64,000 nt of DNA from Pedobacter cryoconitis (GTDB lineage Bacteria > Bacteroidota > Bacteroidia > Sphingobacteriales > Sphingobacteriaceae), in the NCBI GenBank assembly GCA_019352875.1, contig JAAAFW010000015.1, positions 970,056 to 1,034,055 on the forward strand, in the 5' to 3' direction. The translations under genes were made by a program, and so were the position numbers. A model generated the notes under the pieces. It ran no database searches and was not told where the DNA came from. It saw only the letters and a program-made list of their open reading frames with translations. This document shows, piece after piece, positions 27,758-35,510 of the stretch (the stretch's first letter is position 1; each line of letters opens with the position of its first letter).

Positions 27758-27856
27758 AATAATGGGGGATAATATAAAACTTTGGCGAAAATATGGTTTA
27801 AAACTGAGAAGATGCAGCGAATTAAGAAATTTTAACAATCAGTAGACCTGCCTCTG

Positions 27857-27916
27857 CAGACCATAAATATAAAATCCCGCCTTCTTTAGAAAGCGGGATT
27901 TTATATTTATGGTCTG
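27857..27916. terminator. Very long perfect hairpin terminator (24-bp stem)
   Basis: Arms 27857-27880 and 27893-27916 are exact reverse complements. The loop can pair further (TTCT with AGAA). A CCCGC/GCGGG core and A/T-rich outer arms fit a terminator that works in both directions. It separates the POT transporter gene (27945, minus) from the glycosyltransferase gene. Confidence 0.85.
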
Positions 27917-27944
27917 AAAATGAATTTAAACAATCAAATTGAGA

Positions 27945-29480
27945 TTAAGAAGTTGCCGTCATTGTTTTCTGTAACCATTTGGTTAGTACGAACAAGATGA
28001 TAGAAGCAACACCTGCCATACCCACAAATAACATGAAGAATTCATTTAGATTATTCATTTCATAACCGGCAAAATTAGTAGAATGCCCGCCATCCGGATA
28101 TAGGGAACTGAGCTTTCCGCTTAATACATTTGCACCTGCGTTCGCAAGGAACCATACAGCCATTAATAACGAAGCAAATTTAAGAGGAGCTAGTTTATTG
28201 ACCAATGATAATCCGATCGGAGACAGACAAAGTTCACCCCAGGTGTGGAATGCATACATACCGATCAGCCACATCATACTCACCTTTATACCAGCGCCAA
28301 CATCTTTTACACCAACTGCGATTACAAAATAACCAACAGCCAGCAGCATTAGACCGATAGCCATTTTTGTAGGTGCAGAAGGTTCTCTTCTACCTAATTT
28401 AATCCATAACCATGCAAAGATAGGAGCGAAGGTTACAACAAATACAGAGTTTAAAGATTGGAACCAGCTGGCCGGTATGGTGAAAAATCCAAGGTCACGC
28501 TGAGTCGTTTCTTCAGCAAAGAAGGTTAGAGAAGCACCAGCTTGCTCAAAAGCACTCCAGAAGAATACTACGAAGAAGGCAAGGATGAAAATTACGGAGA
28601 TTTTCTTTTTCTCAACCAGGGTTAATTTTTTATCACTGAAGATCATATAAGCGATACCCAGTACAGCAGCTGCCAGAAGATAACTCAGGTAACTGTAAAC
28701 GTTGGCATCTATATAAAGCAGCCCCACACATACAGCAGAAAAAAGTAATAAAGACAAGTAAACTAATACCGGGTTCATTTCTTTTCCTTCCTGAACAGGT
28801 TTCATGCCCAATGGTGCTCCTTCTGGCCCGCGGACATATTTGTCTTTTAAATTGACAAAGACAACTACGCCGATCATCATTGCGACAGCGGCAGCAAGGA
28901 AAGCCCATTTGTAATCAGCAGGGTTTCCGGTATCCCCAAAATAACCGCAGATAAATGGCCCTAAAGCACCACCTACGTTAATACCCATATAGAAGATAGT
29001 GTAGGCAGAATCCAGACGACGGTCACCAGGTTTGTAAAGCTGGCCAACCATAGATGAAATGTTTGGTTTAAAGAAACCGTTACCGGCTATCATAAATCCA
29101 AGCCCGGAGAAAAACAGGAATGAAGAGACATCAAGGTTAGTTTGGTAGAGCGAGGCACAAGCGAACATTAACAATTCACCAAGAGCCATGAGTATACCGC
29201 CCGTGATAATAGAGCGGCGGTTTCCCCAATAACGATCGGCAACAAAACCACCAATTAATGGTGTCAGATAGACAAGTCCGGTATAACTTCCGTAAAGATT
29301 GGAGGCGAAAGCTTTATCAAAAAGTAGTGCTTTAGTCATGAAAAGCACCAGTATAGCCCGCATACCATAGTAATTGAAACGTTCCCACATTTCGGTAGCG
29401 AACAGGACATATAATCCTTTTGGATGGCCTTTCGACACATCGTCCAGTTGTTCTGGCTTAAGGATTTCAGATTGATCCAT
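27945..29480 (-). CDS. POT-family proton-coupled peptide transporter
   Basis: The 511-aa MFS protein has the POT signature near the N-terminus (EMWERFNYYGMRAILVLFM, containing the ExxERxxYY proton-coupling motif) and the family motif GNGFFKPNISSMVGQLY. About 12-14 hydrophobic segments are visible. The family imports di- and tripeptides with protons at the inner membrane. It is the downstream member of a tandem pair on the minus strand, 59 nt from its paralogue, and is closed by a long hairpin. Confidence 0.95.
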   Translation of the reverse strand: MDQSEILKPEQLDDVSKGHPKGLYVLFATEMWERFNYYGMRAILVLFMTKALLFDKAFASNLYGSYTGLVYLTPLIGGFVADRYWGNRRSIITGGILMALGELLMFACASLYQTNLDVSSFLFFSGLGFMIAGNGFFKPNISSMVGQLYKPGDRRLDSAYTIFYMGINVGGALGPFICGYFGDTGNPADYKWAFLAAAVAMMIGVVVFVNLKDKYVRGPEGAPLGMKPVQEGKEMNPVLVYLSLLLFSAVCVGLLYIDANVYSYLSYLLAAAVLGIAYMIFSDKKLTLVEKKKISVIFILAFFVVFFWSAFEQAGASLTFFAEETTQRDLGFFTIPASWFQSLNSVFVVTFAPIFAWLWIKLGRREPSAPTKMAIGLMLLAVGYFVIAVGVKDVGAGIKVSMMWLIGMYAFHTWGELCLSPIGLSLVNKLAPLKFASLLMAVWFLANAGANVLSGKLSSLYPDGGHSTNFAGYEMNNLNEFFMLFVGMAGVASIILFVLTKWLQKTMTATS

Positions 29481-29539
29481 AATGAATATTAAATTTATAT
29501 AAAGTTTGCAAATTACAGATTTAGCAGGTTTCTACCCGA

Positions 29540-31201
29540 CTATTTTATTCCTTTTTCCTTCATGATGCCATTAAGCCATTTTAACAACATAAATGCTACC
29601 AGAGCCGAGAATAATAATAAGAAGAAGTTAATCCAGAAGAAGTTGGCCTTATTTTCATAAGTATCCCAAAGGGTTGCCAATACACCAGATAGTTTATTTC
29701 CAATTGAAGTGGCGAGGAACCAGCCACCCATCATCAGGGAGGTAATTCTTACCGGACTCAGTTTCGAAACAAGAGAAAGACCCATAGGACTCAGGAATAA
29801 TTCGCCTATTGTGATGACACCATAACTTGCCATTAACCAAAATACCGAAACTTTTTCAGCTCCGTTTCCGCCTGAGTATACTGCCCCGATCATGACCAGT
29901 ACAGATAAAGCCGAAATCAGTAAACCAAATGCAATTTTTGTAGCTGTAGTTGGTTCCTGGTTTCTTTTACGCAGCCAGGTAAAGAAAGCTACTACCAGTG
30001 GCGTAAGCAGGATTACCCAGCCTGGATTGATCGACTGACTTATATTTGTTGCCCAGACCTCTATCTGCGTACCTTCAGCAGGACGTTTTTCCGGAGCAAC
30101 GTTTTTGAAATATGCAGGGTAATTATATTCCTGTAATACTTTACCGTCAGCTTTCTGTAACCGGAAAGCTTCGTCATACAAGGGCACCGAATCTTTGGCC
30201 ATTGTAATCTGTTGCGATAAGCTCAGACCGGAAAATGTTTTAGCTGCTATAGGGTTTTCCACATGACGATCGGTGTAGCGGTCTGCCCAGGTATTTAATG
30301 CCGAACCATTCTGCTTGAAAACTGCCCAAAACAGAATTACAACGGCAAATATGGTGAGTAGCGCAGCAATAGGTCTCTTTTCAGACTTATCGGCTTTAGC
30401 TAGTAATGAACCGTAAAAATAAATAACCGGAATACAGGCAAATATAAATGCATCCGTAGATGGAGATCCAATTAAGGCATGACCAAGAACCTGTGTAGGC
30501 ACAACCCATCCGATTACACCTGCAATTACAGCAGGGAAAAGTATAACCATTACAATTTTAAGGAATGACATGTCTCCCTCCTGCATTCCTTTTTTTACGT
30601 CAAAAGCACGATAATGCTTCATTCCATAAAGAAAGATGCCTACACCCAGGAACATCCCGATACCTGCGGCAAGAAATGCATAACCCCAGCCAAGAAGAAT
30701 GTATAATGCTGCACCAAAGAAATTACAGATAAAAGCCCCAACATTGATACCCATGTAAAAAATATTATATCCTTCATCTTTTTTATCTTCATATTGTGGT
30801 GTAGAATAAATATTTCCGAGTAAGGTTGAAATATTTGGTTTGAAAAAACCATTACCAATGATAACGAGTGTCATAGAAAGATACAGAATTGGCAGGCTGT
30901 GAATTGCCATCATACAGTAGCCAACTCCCATCATCAGGCCGCCTATAATAATTGATTTGGTATAGCCGAAGTATCTGTCGGCAATTAAACCACCCAGAAA
31001 GGGGGTTAAGAACACTAGTGCAATAAAAGTACCGTATAAATCAGCAGCTTCTGCTTCTGTCATGGCAAATCCGGCTTTCACATCTTTGAGGTATAATGTG
31101 AAAATACCGATCATCAGGTAGTATCCGAAACGTTCCCACATCTCGGATAAAAAAAGAAAAGTCAGGCCCTTCGGGTGCTTTACCTTATTGTTTTGATTCA
31201 T
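29540..31201 (-). CDS. POT-family peptide transporter with periplasmic insertion
   Basis: The 553-aa paralogue of the next gene has the same motifs (EMWERFGYYLMIGIFTLYL and GNGFFKPNISTLLGNIY). It differs by an insertion of roughly 80 residues (about 305-385: ADRYTDRHVENPI through EGTQIEVWATNI) between two membrane segments, which is likely exposed outside the membrane. This insertion occurs in some Bacteroidota POT proteins; its role is unknown. The two copies probably arose by duplication and may differ in peptide preference. Confidence 0.94.
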   Translation of the reverse strand: MNQNNKVKHPKGLTFLFLSEMWERFGYYLMIGIFTLYLKDVKAGFAMTEAEAADLYGTFIALVFLTPFLGGLIADRYFGYTKSIIIGGLMMGVGYCMMAIHSLPILYLSMTLVIIGNGFFKPNISTLLGNIYSTPQYEDKKDEGYNIFYMGINVGAFICNFFGAALYILLGWGYAFLAAGIGMFLGVGIFLYGMKHYRAFDVKKGMQEGDMSFLKIVMVILFPAVIAGVIGWVVPTQVLGHALIGSPSTDAFIFACIPVIYFYGSLLAKADKSEKRPIAALLTIFAVVILFWAVFKQNGSALNTWADRYTDRHVENPIAAKTFSGLSLSQQITMAKDSVPLYDEAFRLQKADGKVLQEYNYPAYFKNVAPEKRPAEGTQIEVWATNISQSINPGWVILLTPLVVAFFTWLRKRNQEPTTATKIAFGLLISALSVLVMIGAVYSGGNGAEKVSVFWLMASYGVITIGELFLSPMGLSLVSKLSPVRITSLMMGGWFLATSIGNKLSGVLATLWDTYENKANFFWINFFLLLFSALVAFMLLKWLNGIMKEKGIK

Positions 31202-31392
31202 TAATTTCAGATATTATTTGTGTGTGTAGCGAACAAACGCATCGCGCAATATAGGCACATGAGCGCATACTCGCAAATCCGGACCTGTTTAGCACCACCC
31301 GGTTTTGGGGTTTTCCGCTTGCCTGAATATCTTTTTTTTACGGATCTTTATAGAAATTTTCATCCTGCTTCAAATCAAAAAAACGCAGTAAT

Positions 31393-32568
31393 TTAAATAG
31401 CTTCGATAACCAGTGCACTGGCGCCGCCGCCGCCATTACATATCCCCGCCACACCTATTTTACCGTTGTTTTGTGCTAACACTGTCAGTAGCGTCACAAC
31501 GATTCTTGCTCCGGATGCACCTAGTGGATGTCCTAAGGCTACCGCGCCACCATTAATATTTACCTGGGATGATTCGATATTGAGTTTTTGATTATTTGCC
31601 AGAGAAACGACAGAGAAAGCCTCGTTGATTTCAAAGAAATCTACATCGTTAATAGTTTTTCCAGCATTTTCTAATGCCAGTGGAATAGCCTTCGCCGGAG
31701 CGGTTGTAAACCATTCCGGAGCTTGTTGAGCATCGGCGAAAGCCAGTATACGTGCCAATGGTTTCAGACCCATTGCTACTGCTTTCTCAGCACTCATTAA
31801 AACCAGTGCAGCTGCACCATCATTTAACGTAGATGCATTGGCAGCTGTAACTGTGCCGTCCTTTTTAAAAACTGGTTTTAAACCAGGTATTTTGTCAAAC
31901 TGGACCAGTTGAGGCTCCTCGTCCGTATCAATAATTGTTTGTTTACCTTTTTTGTCCGTTATGATCACCGGGACAATTTCATTCTTGAATTTTCCGGCAG
32001 CCTGTGCGGCTTGTGCACGCTGATAAGAACTGATTGCAAAAGCATCCTGATCTTCACGGCTTATATTGCAGGTGTCTGCGCATAGTTCAGCAGCAGAACC
32101 CATATGATAGTCATTATAAACATCCCAGAGACCATCTTTCATCAATCCATCTGTCAGCTGACCGTGTCCAAGTCTGTAACCTGTTCTGGCTTTTTCCAGA
32201 TAGTATGGAACGTTGCTCATGCTTTCCATGCCACCGGCAATTACAATGTCATGTGCACCAGAAGCTATACTTTGGGCAGCGAGCATGATAGCCTTAGTGC
32301 CTGAGGCACAAACCTTATTGATTGTTGTTGCGGGAACATCAGGGAGACCGGCAAATTTAGCTGCCTGAGTGGCTGGTGCCTGACCTAAATTTGCAGAAAG
32401 AACATTGCCCATATAAACCTCTTGTACATCTTCAGGACTAATTCCCGCTCTTTCCACTGCAGCCTGAATAGCGAATCCGCCAAGCTGGGTTGCAGAAAAA
32501 GAAGATAATGAACCTGTGAAACTTCCTATAGGTGTTCTGACTGCGGATACAATAACTACTTCTCTCAT
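31393..32568 (-). CDS. Acetyl-CoA C-acyltransferase (thiolase)
   Basis: The 391-aa thiolase has all three catalytic regions: the nucleophilic Cys in INKVCASGTKA (about residue 88), the His in GGAVALGHPLGASGARI and the second Cys in GICNGGGGASALV. EINEAFSVV is also present. It joins two acetyl-CoA to acetoacetyl-CoA or cleaves 3-ketoacyl-CoA. It stands alone, but with the CoA-transferase pair at 14.5 kb it could form a route for acetoacetate use. Confidence 0.95.
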   Translation of the reverse strand: MREVVIVSAVRTPIGSFTGSLSSFSATQLGGFAIQAAVERAGISPEDVQEVYMGNVLSANLGQAPATQAAKFAGLPDVPATTINKVCASGTKAIMLAAQSIASGAHDIVIAGGMESMSNVPYYLEKARTGYRLGHGQLTDGLMKDGLWDVYNDYHMGSAAELCADTCNISREDQDAFAISSYQRAQAAQAAGKFKNEIVPVIITDKKGKQTIIDTDEEPQLVQFDKIPGLKPVFKKDGTVTAANASTLNDGAAALVLMSAEKAVAMGLKPLARILAFADAQQAPEWFTTAPAKAIPLALENAGKTINDVDFFEINEAFSVVSLANNQKLNIESSQVNINGGAVALGHPLGASGARIVVTLLTVLAQNNGKIGVAGICNGGGGASALVIEAI

Positions 32569-32608
32569 CTGTTTATATTAAATTTGGTTATGGGCAAATC
32601 TAATAATT

Positions 32609-32803
32609 TTAAATTTGCCCATCGCGATCTTTTTTGCTTGTTTTGGGAAGTTTCTTCCTTTTGCTGGCCTGAAGAGCCTGGTGCAGTAAGAATTCTATCT
32701 GACCATTGGTACTGCGAAATTCATCCTGGGCCCAGTGTTCCAGCTCTGTGAGTAACTGCGGATTAATCCGCAGTACAAATGCCTTTTTATCCTGAGCACT
32801 CAT
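32609..32803 (-). CDS. Small ribbon-helix-helix (Arc-like) DNA-binding protein
   Basis: This 64-aa protein has a ribbon-helix-helix pattern: a beta-strand (KAFVLRINPQLLTELEHWA) followed by helices through NGQIEFLLHQALQ, then a Lys/Arg-rich tail. Arc/MetJ-type proteins bind DNA as dimers. It starts 2 nt after the SPFH gene ends and so is cotranscribed with it. The palindrome at 33665-33685 before the SPFH gene is a possible target, which is inference. No toxin partner is visible, so an antitoxin role is not supported. Confidence 0.75.
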   Translation of the reverse strand: MSAQDKKAFVLRINPQLLTELEHWAQDEFRSTNGQIEFLLHQALQASKRKKLPKTSKKDRDGQI

Positions 32804-32805
32804 GT

Positions 32806-33663
32806 TTAACTATATAAAGTACCTGTGTTTACAACTGGCTGGACATTCCTGTCGCCGCACAGTACCACAAGGAGATTGCTGACCATTGCGGCTTTGCGTT
32901 CTTCGTCCAGCTCTACGATATTTTTAGCCGACAGACGTTCCAGTGCCATTTCAACCATACCAACAGCTCCTTCTACAATTAATTTCCTAGCCGCAATTAC
33001 AGCCGTTGCCTGCTGACGTTGCAGCATTGCACTCGCAATTTCCTGCGCGTACGCTAAATGTGAGATACGCGCTTCAATAACCTCAATACCTGCTCTGGAG
33101 AGACGCTCACTCAGTTCACCCTCTAGCAGTGAGCTTACTTTTTCGGCACCGTCTTTAAGTGTTATCGTAGCTTCTTCGTCTTCAAAGTTATCATATGGGA
33201 AAATATTAGCCAGATGTCGCACTGCGGCTTCACTCTGGATAGTCACATATTGCAAATAGTCCTCAACTGCGAACATGGCCATTGCAGTTTCCTTAATCTG
33301 CCAGACGACAACAGCAGCAATCTCAATTGGATTACCCAATTTGTCATTCACTTTAATCTGGTGCCCGTTAAGGTTTCTGGCTTTTAGAGATACCTTTTTT
33401 TTGGTGGTTAATGGATTTACCCAAAAGAAGCCGTCCGTTTTAACCGTACCAACATATTTACCGAATAAAGTCAGGACTTTGGCCTCATTTGGATTGTTGA
33501 TAATCAGCCCCGGAAGGACCAAAAACAGGTTAACCAGCATAACGATACCGGCTGCTATAAAATTTTCTGTAGCAAAGCCATAAAAACTACCGCCTAATAA
33601 TGCTAGAAAAAGGACGAGAGTCAGATAGCCTGATGGGGGAGTGATAATTTTTTCCTGATACAT
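32806..33663 (-). CDS. SPFH/Band 7 domain membrane protein
   Basis: The 285-aa protein has two hydrophobic segments near the N-terminus (about 12-55, with GYLTLVLFLALLGGSFYGFA) and an SPFH domain from about 65 to 230 (KTDGFFWVNPLTTKKKVSLKA begins it at positions 76-96). A helical part follows (AYAQEIASAMLQRQQA). SPFH proteins assemble into large membrane microdomain scaffolds and often modulate proteases. It is the first gene of a two-gene operon with the ribbon-helix-helix protein. Confidence 0.88.
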   Translation of the reverse strand: MYQEKIITPPSGYLTLVLFLALLGGSFYGFATENFIAAGIVMLVNLFLVLPGLIINNPNEAKVLTLFGKYVGTVKTDGFFWVNPLTTKKKVSLKARNLNGHQIKVNDKLGNPIEIAAVVVWQIKETAMAMFAVEDYLQYVTIQSEAAVRHLANIFPYDNFEDEEATITLKDGAEKVSSLLEGELSERLSRAGIEVIEARISHLAYAQEIASAMLQRQQATAVIAARKLIVEGAVGMVEMALERLSAKNIVELDEERKAAMVSNLLVVLCGDRNVQPVVNTGTLYS

Positions 33664-33664
33664 A

Positions 33665-33685
33665 ATGATATTAATTTGATATCAT
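33665..33685. promoter_or_regulatory. Palindrome directly upstream of the SPFH gene
   Basis: ATGATAT (33665-33671) and ATATCAT (33679-33685) are perfect reverse complements with a 7-nt spacer, 1 nt from the SPFH start codon. It is a candidate operator for the cotranscribed ribbon-helix-helix protein. AT-rich palindromes also arise by chance, so confidence is limited. Confidence 0.35.
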
Positions 33686-33961
33686 CAATTAACGAAAAAA
33701 AAAGAATAAATCAAAACTAAATATCAGGTTGAAGAAATTTACTGCTGCTGTAAATCAGTCTATTTCGATACTCAATTTGAAAATTCAGCATTTATTTTAA
33801 AAAAAAATAAGCTTTATTTTTTTTTAAAAACGTTTTTGCAGTTCGAGATGTTTATGTGATGCCTGGAGAGTCTTGATTGCCAAAAATATACTGGTTATTA
33901 TTGACCTCGTTTTACCGTCAGCATAATCGCCGACGGTATGTTTAGGTAATAATAGTTAATG
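33686..33961. other. AT-rich intergenic stretch without genes
   Basis: No convincing ORF is seen here. It contains poly-A/T tracts (about 33,795-33,830) and a small hairpin, TACCGTC/GACGGTA (33913-33938). It probably includes the promoter of the SPFH operon and the downstream region of the M56 gene. Confidence 0.5.
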
Positions 33962-33996
33962 AAAAACCGGCGACTGTGGATGCATCTCCGGTTTTT
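33962..33996 (-). terminator. Terminator of the blaI-M56 operon
   Basis: AAAAACCGG (33962-33970) pairs with CCGGTTTTT (33988-33996) over a 17-nt loop, directly after the stop of the minus-strand M56 gene. On that strand it ends in a T run. Confidence 0.65.
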
Positions 33997-35064
33997 TTAT
34001 AGCTGCTTTTTTAAGGTAACTGCAATTACCCCGTATTTACCTTTTTCGCCAAAGCGGGCGATCGCAGTTTCGCCTTTAAAGACATTGATCGATTCAATTT
34101 CGTTTGTGTCCAGATTTTCAATAGAGCTCATCTCTATGCCGTTAACCATGTAAATAGGCGGTAAAGTTTTTACTTTAGCCGCCTGACCGGAGGTGACGTT
34201 ATTCCTGAGAGTCTGGTAATTTGGTTTTGCAAATGCGAAGAATATCAAAGCGAAACAAGGAGCCAATAATACTACACTCCACTTTTTTGTTTCTCCTGAT
34301 GCCCGTTTCTTCATCATATCAATTCTGCTAAGTGGATTGTCACCTGCAAAAGAACTGCTGAGGTTGAATACCTGGTTTTGCAGACTATGGTTTAATAGTG
34401 TTGCGCGGTAGACTGCTCCAGGGTTTCCAGCTTCAAGTACGGTTTGGTCTGCCAGATACTCATGATTTTGTCTTATTGCTTTTAAGTACAGCCATGCAAT
34501 TGGATTAAACCATTGGAAAATTCTCATTAATTGCGCGATTTGCATATCAAGCCAGTGCTTTTGAATTACATGCGCTTTCTCATGTTCAAGGATAAGGCGC
34601 TGTTCTAATGTAGAACCAGTAATTTCAGTATCCAGGAAGATATAGCTGAAGATGGAGAAAGAAGTTTTAAACTGATCAGTGTAGGTGATTTTACAATTAT
34701 TTACTACTTCAAAATCATGCTGGGAAACCAGTTGTCTGGCCTTTTTCAATGACAGTAGGTAATTAAGTATAAAACTAAAAGCGACAACAAAATAAATGAG
34801 CAGACCAATCTGCAGGGAACTGAGTATAGTATTGTTTCCTTTTGCCGGATTAAGAATTGAACTTCCGTTAAATATCGGACTGACTGTGTGCACCGTGTAA
34901 CTGAAGTTGAGCAAAGGAAGGATAACAGAAAGAAAGATGCCTGTTAGCAGAAAATATCTGTTGAATTTAAAGAAGGTTTCCTTTTTCAGGAACATGTAAT
35001 AAATTCCGTAGCACAGAGACAGGAACAGACTTGATTTAAGCAGATATAAAACGATTTCCTCCAT
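33997..35064 (-). CDS. M56-family (BlaR1-like) membrane metallopeptidase with plug-like tail
   Basis: This 355-aa protein has four probable membrane helices (about 5-25, 35-55, 80-105 and 260-278) and a gluzincin site, HEKAH at about residue 162 (HExxH) with the downstream NHEYLAD. In BlaR1-type systems the peptidase leads to removal of the BlaI repressor after a signal. The C-terminal 70 residues (IYMVNGIEM, ESINVFKGETAIARFGEKG) resemble a TonB-dependent receptor plug rather than a penicillin-binding sensor. This occurs in other Bacteroidota M56 proteins. It follows blaI by 3 nt. Confidence 0.87.
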   Translation of the reverse strand: MEEIVLYLLKSSLFLSLCYGIYYMFLKKETFFKFNRYFLLTGIFLSVILPLLNFSYTVHTVSPIFNGSSILNPAKGNNTILSSLQIGLLIYFVVAFSFILNYLLSLKKARQLVSQHDFEVVNNCKITYTDQFKTSFSIFSYIFLDTEITGSTLEQRLILEHEKAHVIQKHWLDMQIAQLMRIFQWFNPIAWLYLKAIRQNHEYLADQTVLEAGNPGAVYRATLLNHSLQNQVFNLSSSFAGDNPLSRIDMMKKRASGETKKWSVVLLAPCFALIFFAFAKPNYQTLRNNVTSGQAAKVKTLPPIYMVNGIEMSSIENLDTNEIESINVFKGETAIARFGEKGKYGVIAVTLKKQL

Positions 35065-35067
35065 ATC

Positions 35068-35463
35068 TTATTTTTTTTGTTCTTCAGTTAGCTCTCTTCG
35101 TGTTTGCTCAATCATCTGATCCAGCTCCTCTATGGAATAATTGTTTTCTTTAGCGAAAAATGATGCCATTGTTGCGAACGAACCGTTGAAGTAGTTATGG
35201 AGCAATCCAGAGAGCATGGATCGGGAATACTGTTCCTTTTTGATTAAAGGCACATAGGTGTTTACACGACCGGCTGTTGTATGACTAACAAAACCTTTGT
35301 TTTCGAGAATCGTTAACACTGTTGATACTGTGGTCCTGGCCGGTTTTGGTACTTCCAATACTTCCAAAATATCCTGAACAGTAGCTTGCTTAAGATTCCA
35401 CAGCGCTTGCATGATCTGCTCTTCAGCTTTGGTCAGTTGTACAGGTGTGGGAGATTTCTTCAT
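35068..35463 (-). CDS. BlaI/MecI/CopY-family transcriptional repressor
   Basis: This 131-aa winged-helix protein has the family start LTKAEEQIMQALWNLKQATV, a recognition segment (PARTTVSTVLTILENKGFV) and a C-terminal dimerisation helix. Such repressors are inactivated through a partner M56 peptidase, here the next gene. The putative operator GACTAATTTTATAGAC lies between its -33 and -7 promoter elements, which suggests autoregulation. Similar sites precede the adjacent GLPGLI gene. No beta-lactamase gene is present in the window. Confidence 0.92.
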   Translation of the reverse strand: MKKSPTPVQLTKAEEQIMQALWNLKQATVQDILEVLEVPKPARTTVSTVLTILENKGFVSHTTAGRVNTYVPLIKKEQYSRSMLSGLLHNYFNGSFATMASFFAKENNYSIEELDQMIEQTRRELTEEQKK

Positions 35464-35467
35464 ACCT

Positions 35468-35499
35468 TAAAGTTAGGACTAATTTTATAGACAATCAAA
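35468..35499 (-). promoter_or_regulatory. blaI promoter with embedded operator
   Basis: On the minus strand TTTG (35496-35499) is followed after 20 nt by TAACTTTA (35468-35475), one mismatch from TAnnTTTG. Between them is GTCTATAAAATTAGTC (35477-35492), a near-perfect GTCTA-N6-TAGAC palindrome. A repressor bound here would block RNA polymerase. Confidence 0.65.
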
Positions 35500-35510
35500 T
35501 GGTTTTCGGG

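Noticed and set aside
32609-32803. Ribbon-helix-helix gene as the antitoxin of a toxin-antitoxin pair
   Set aside because: Its partner gene is an SPFH membrane protein, not a recognisable toxin.
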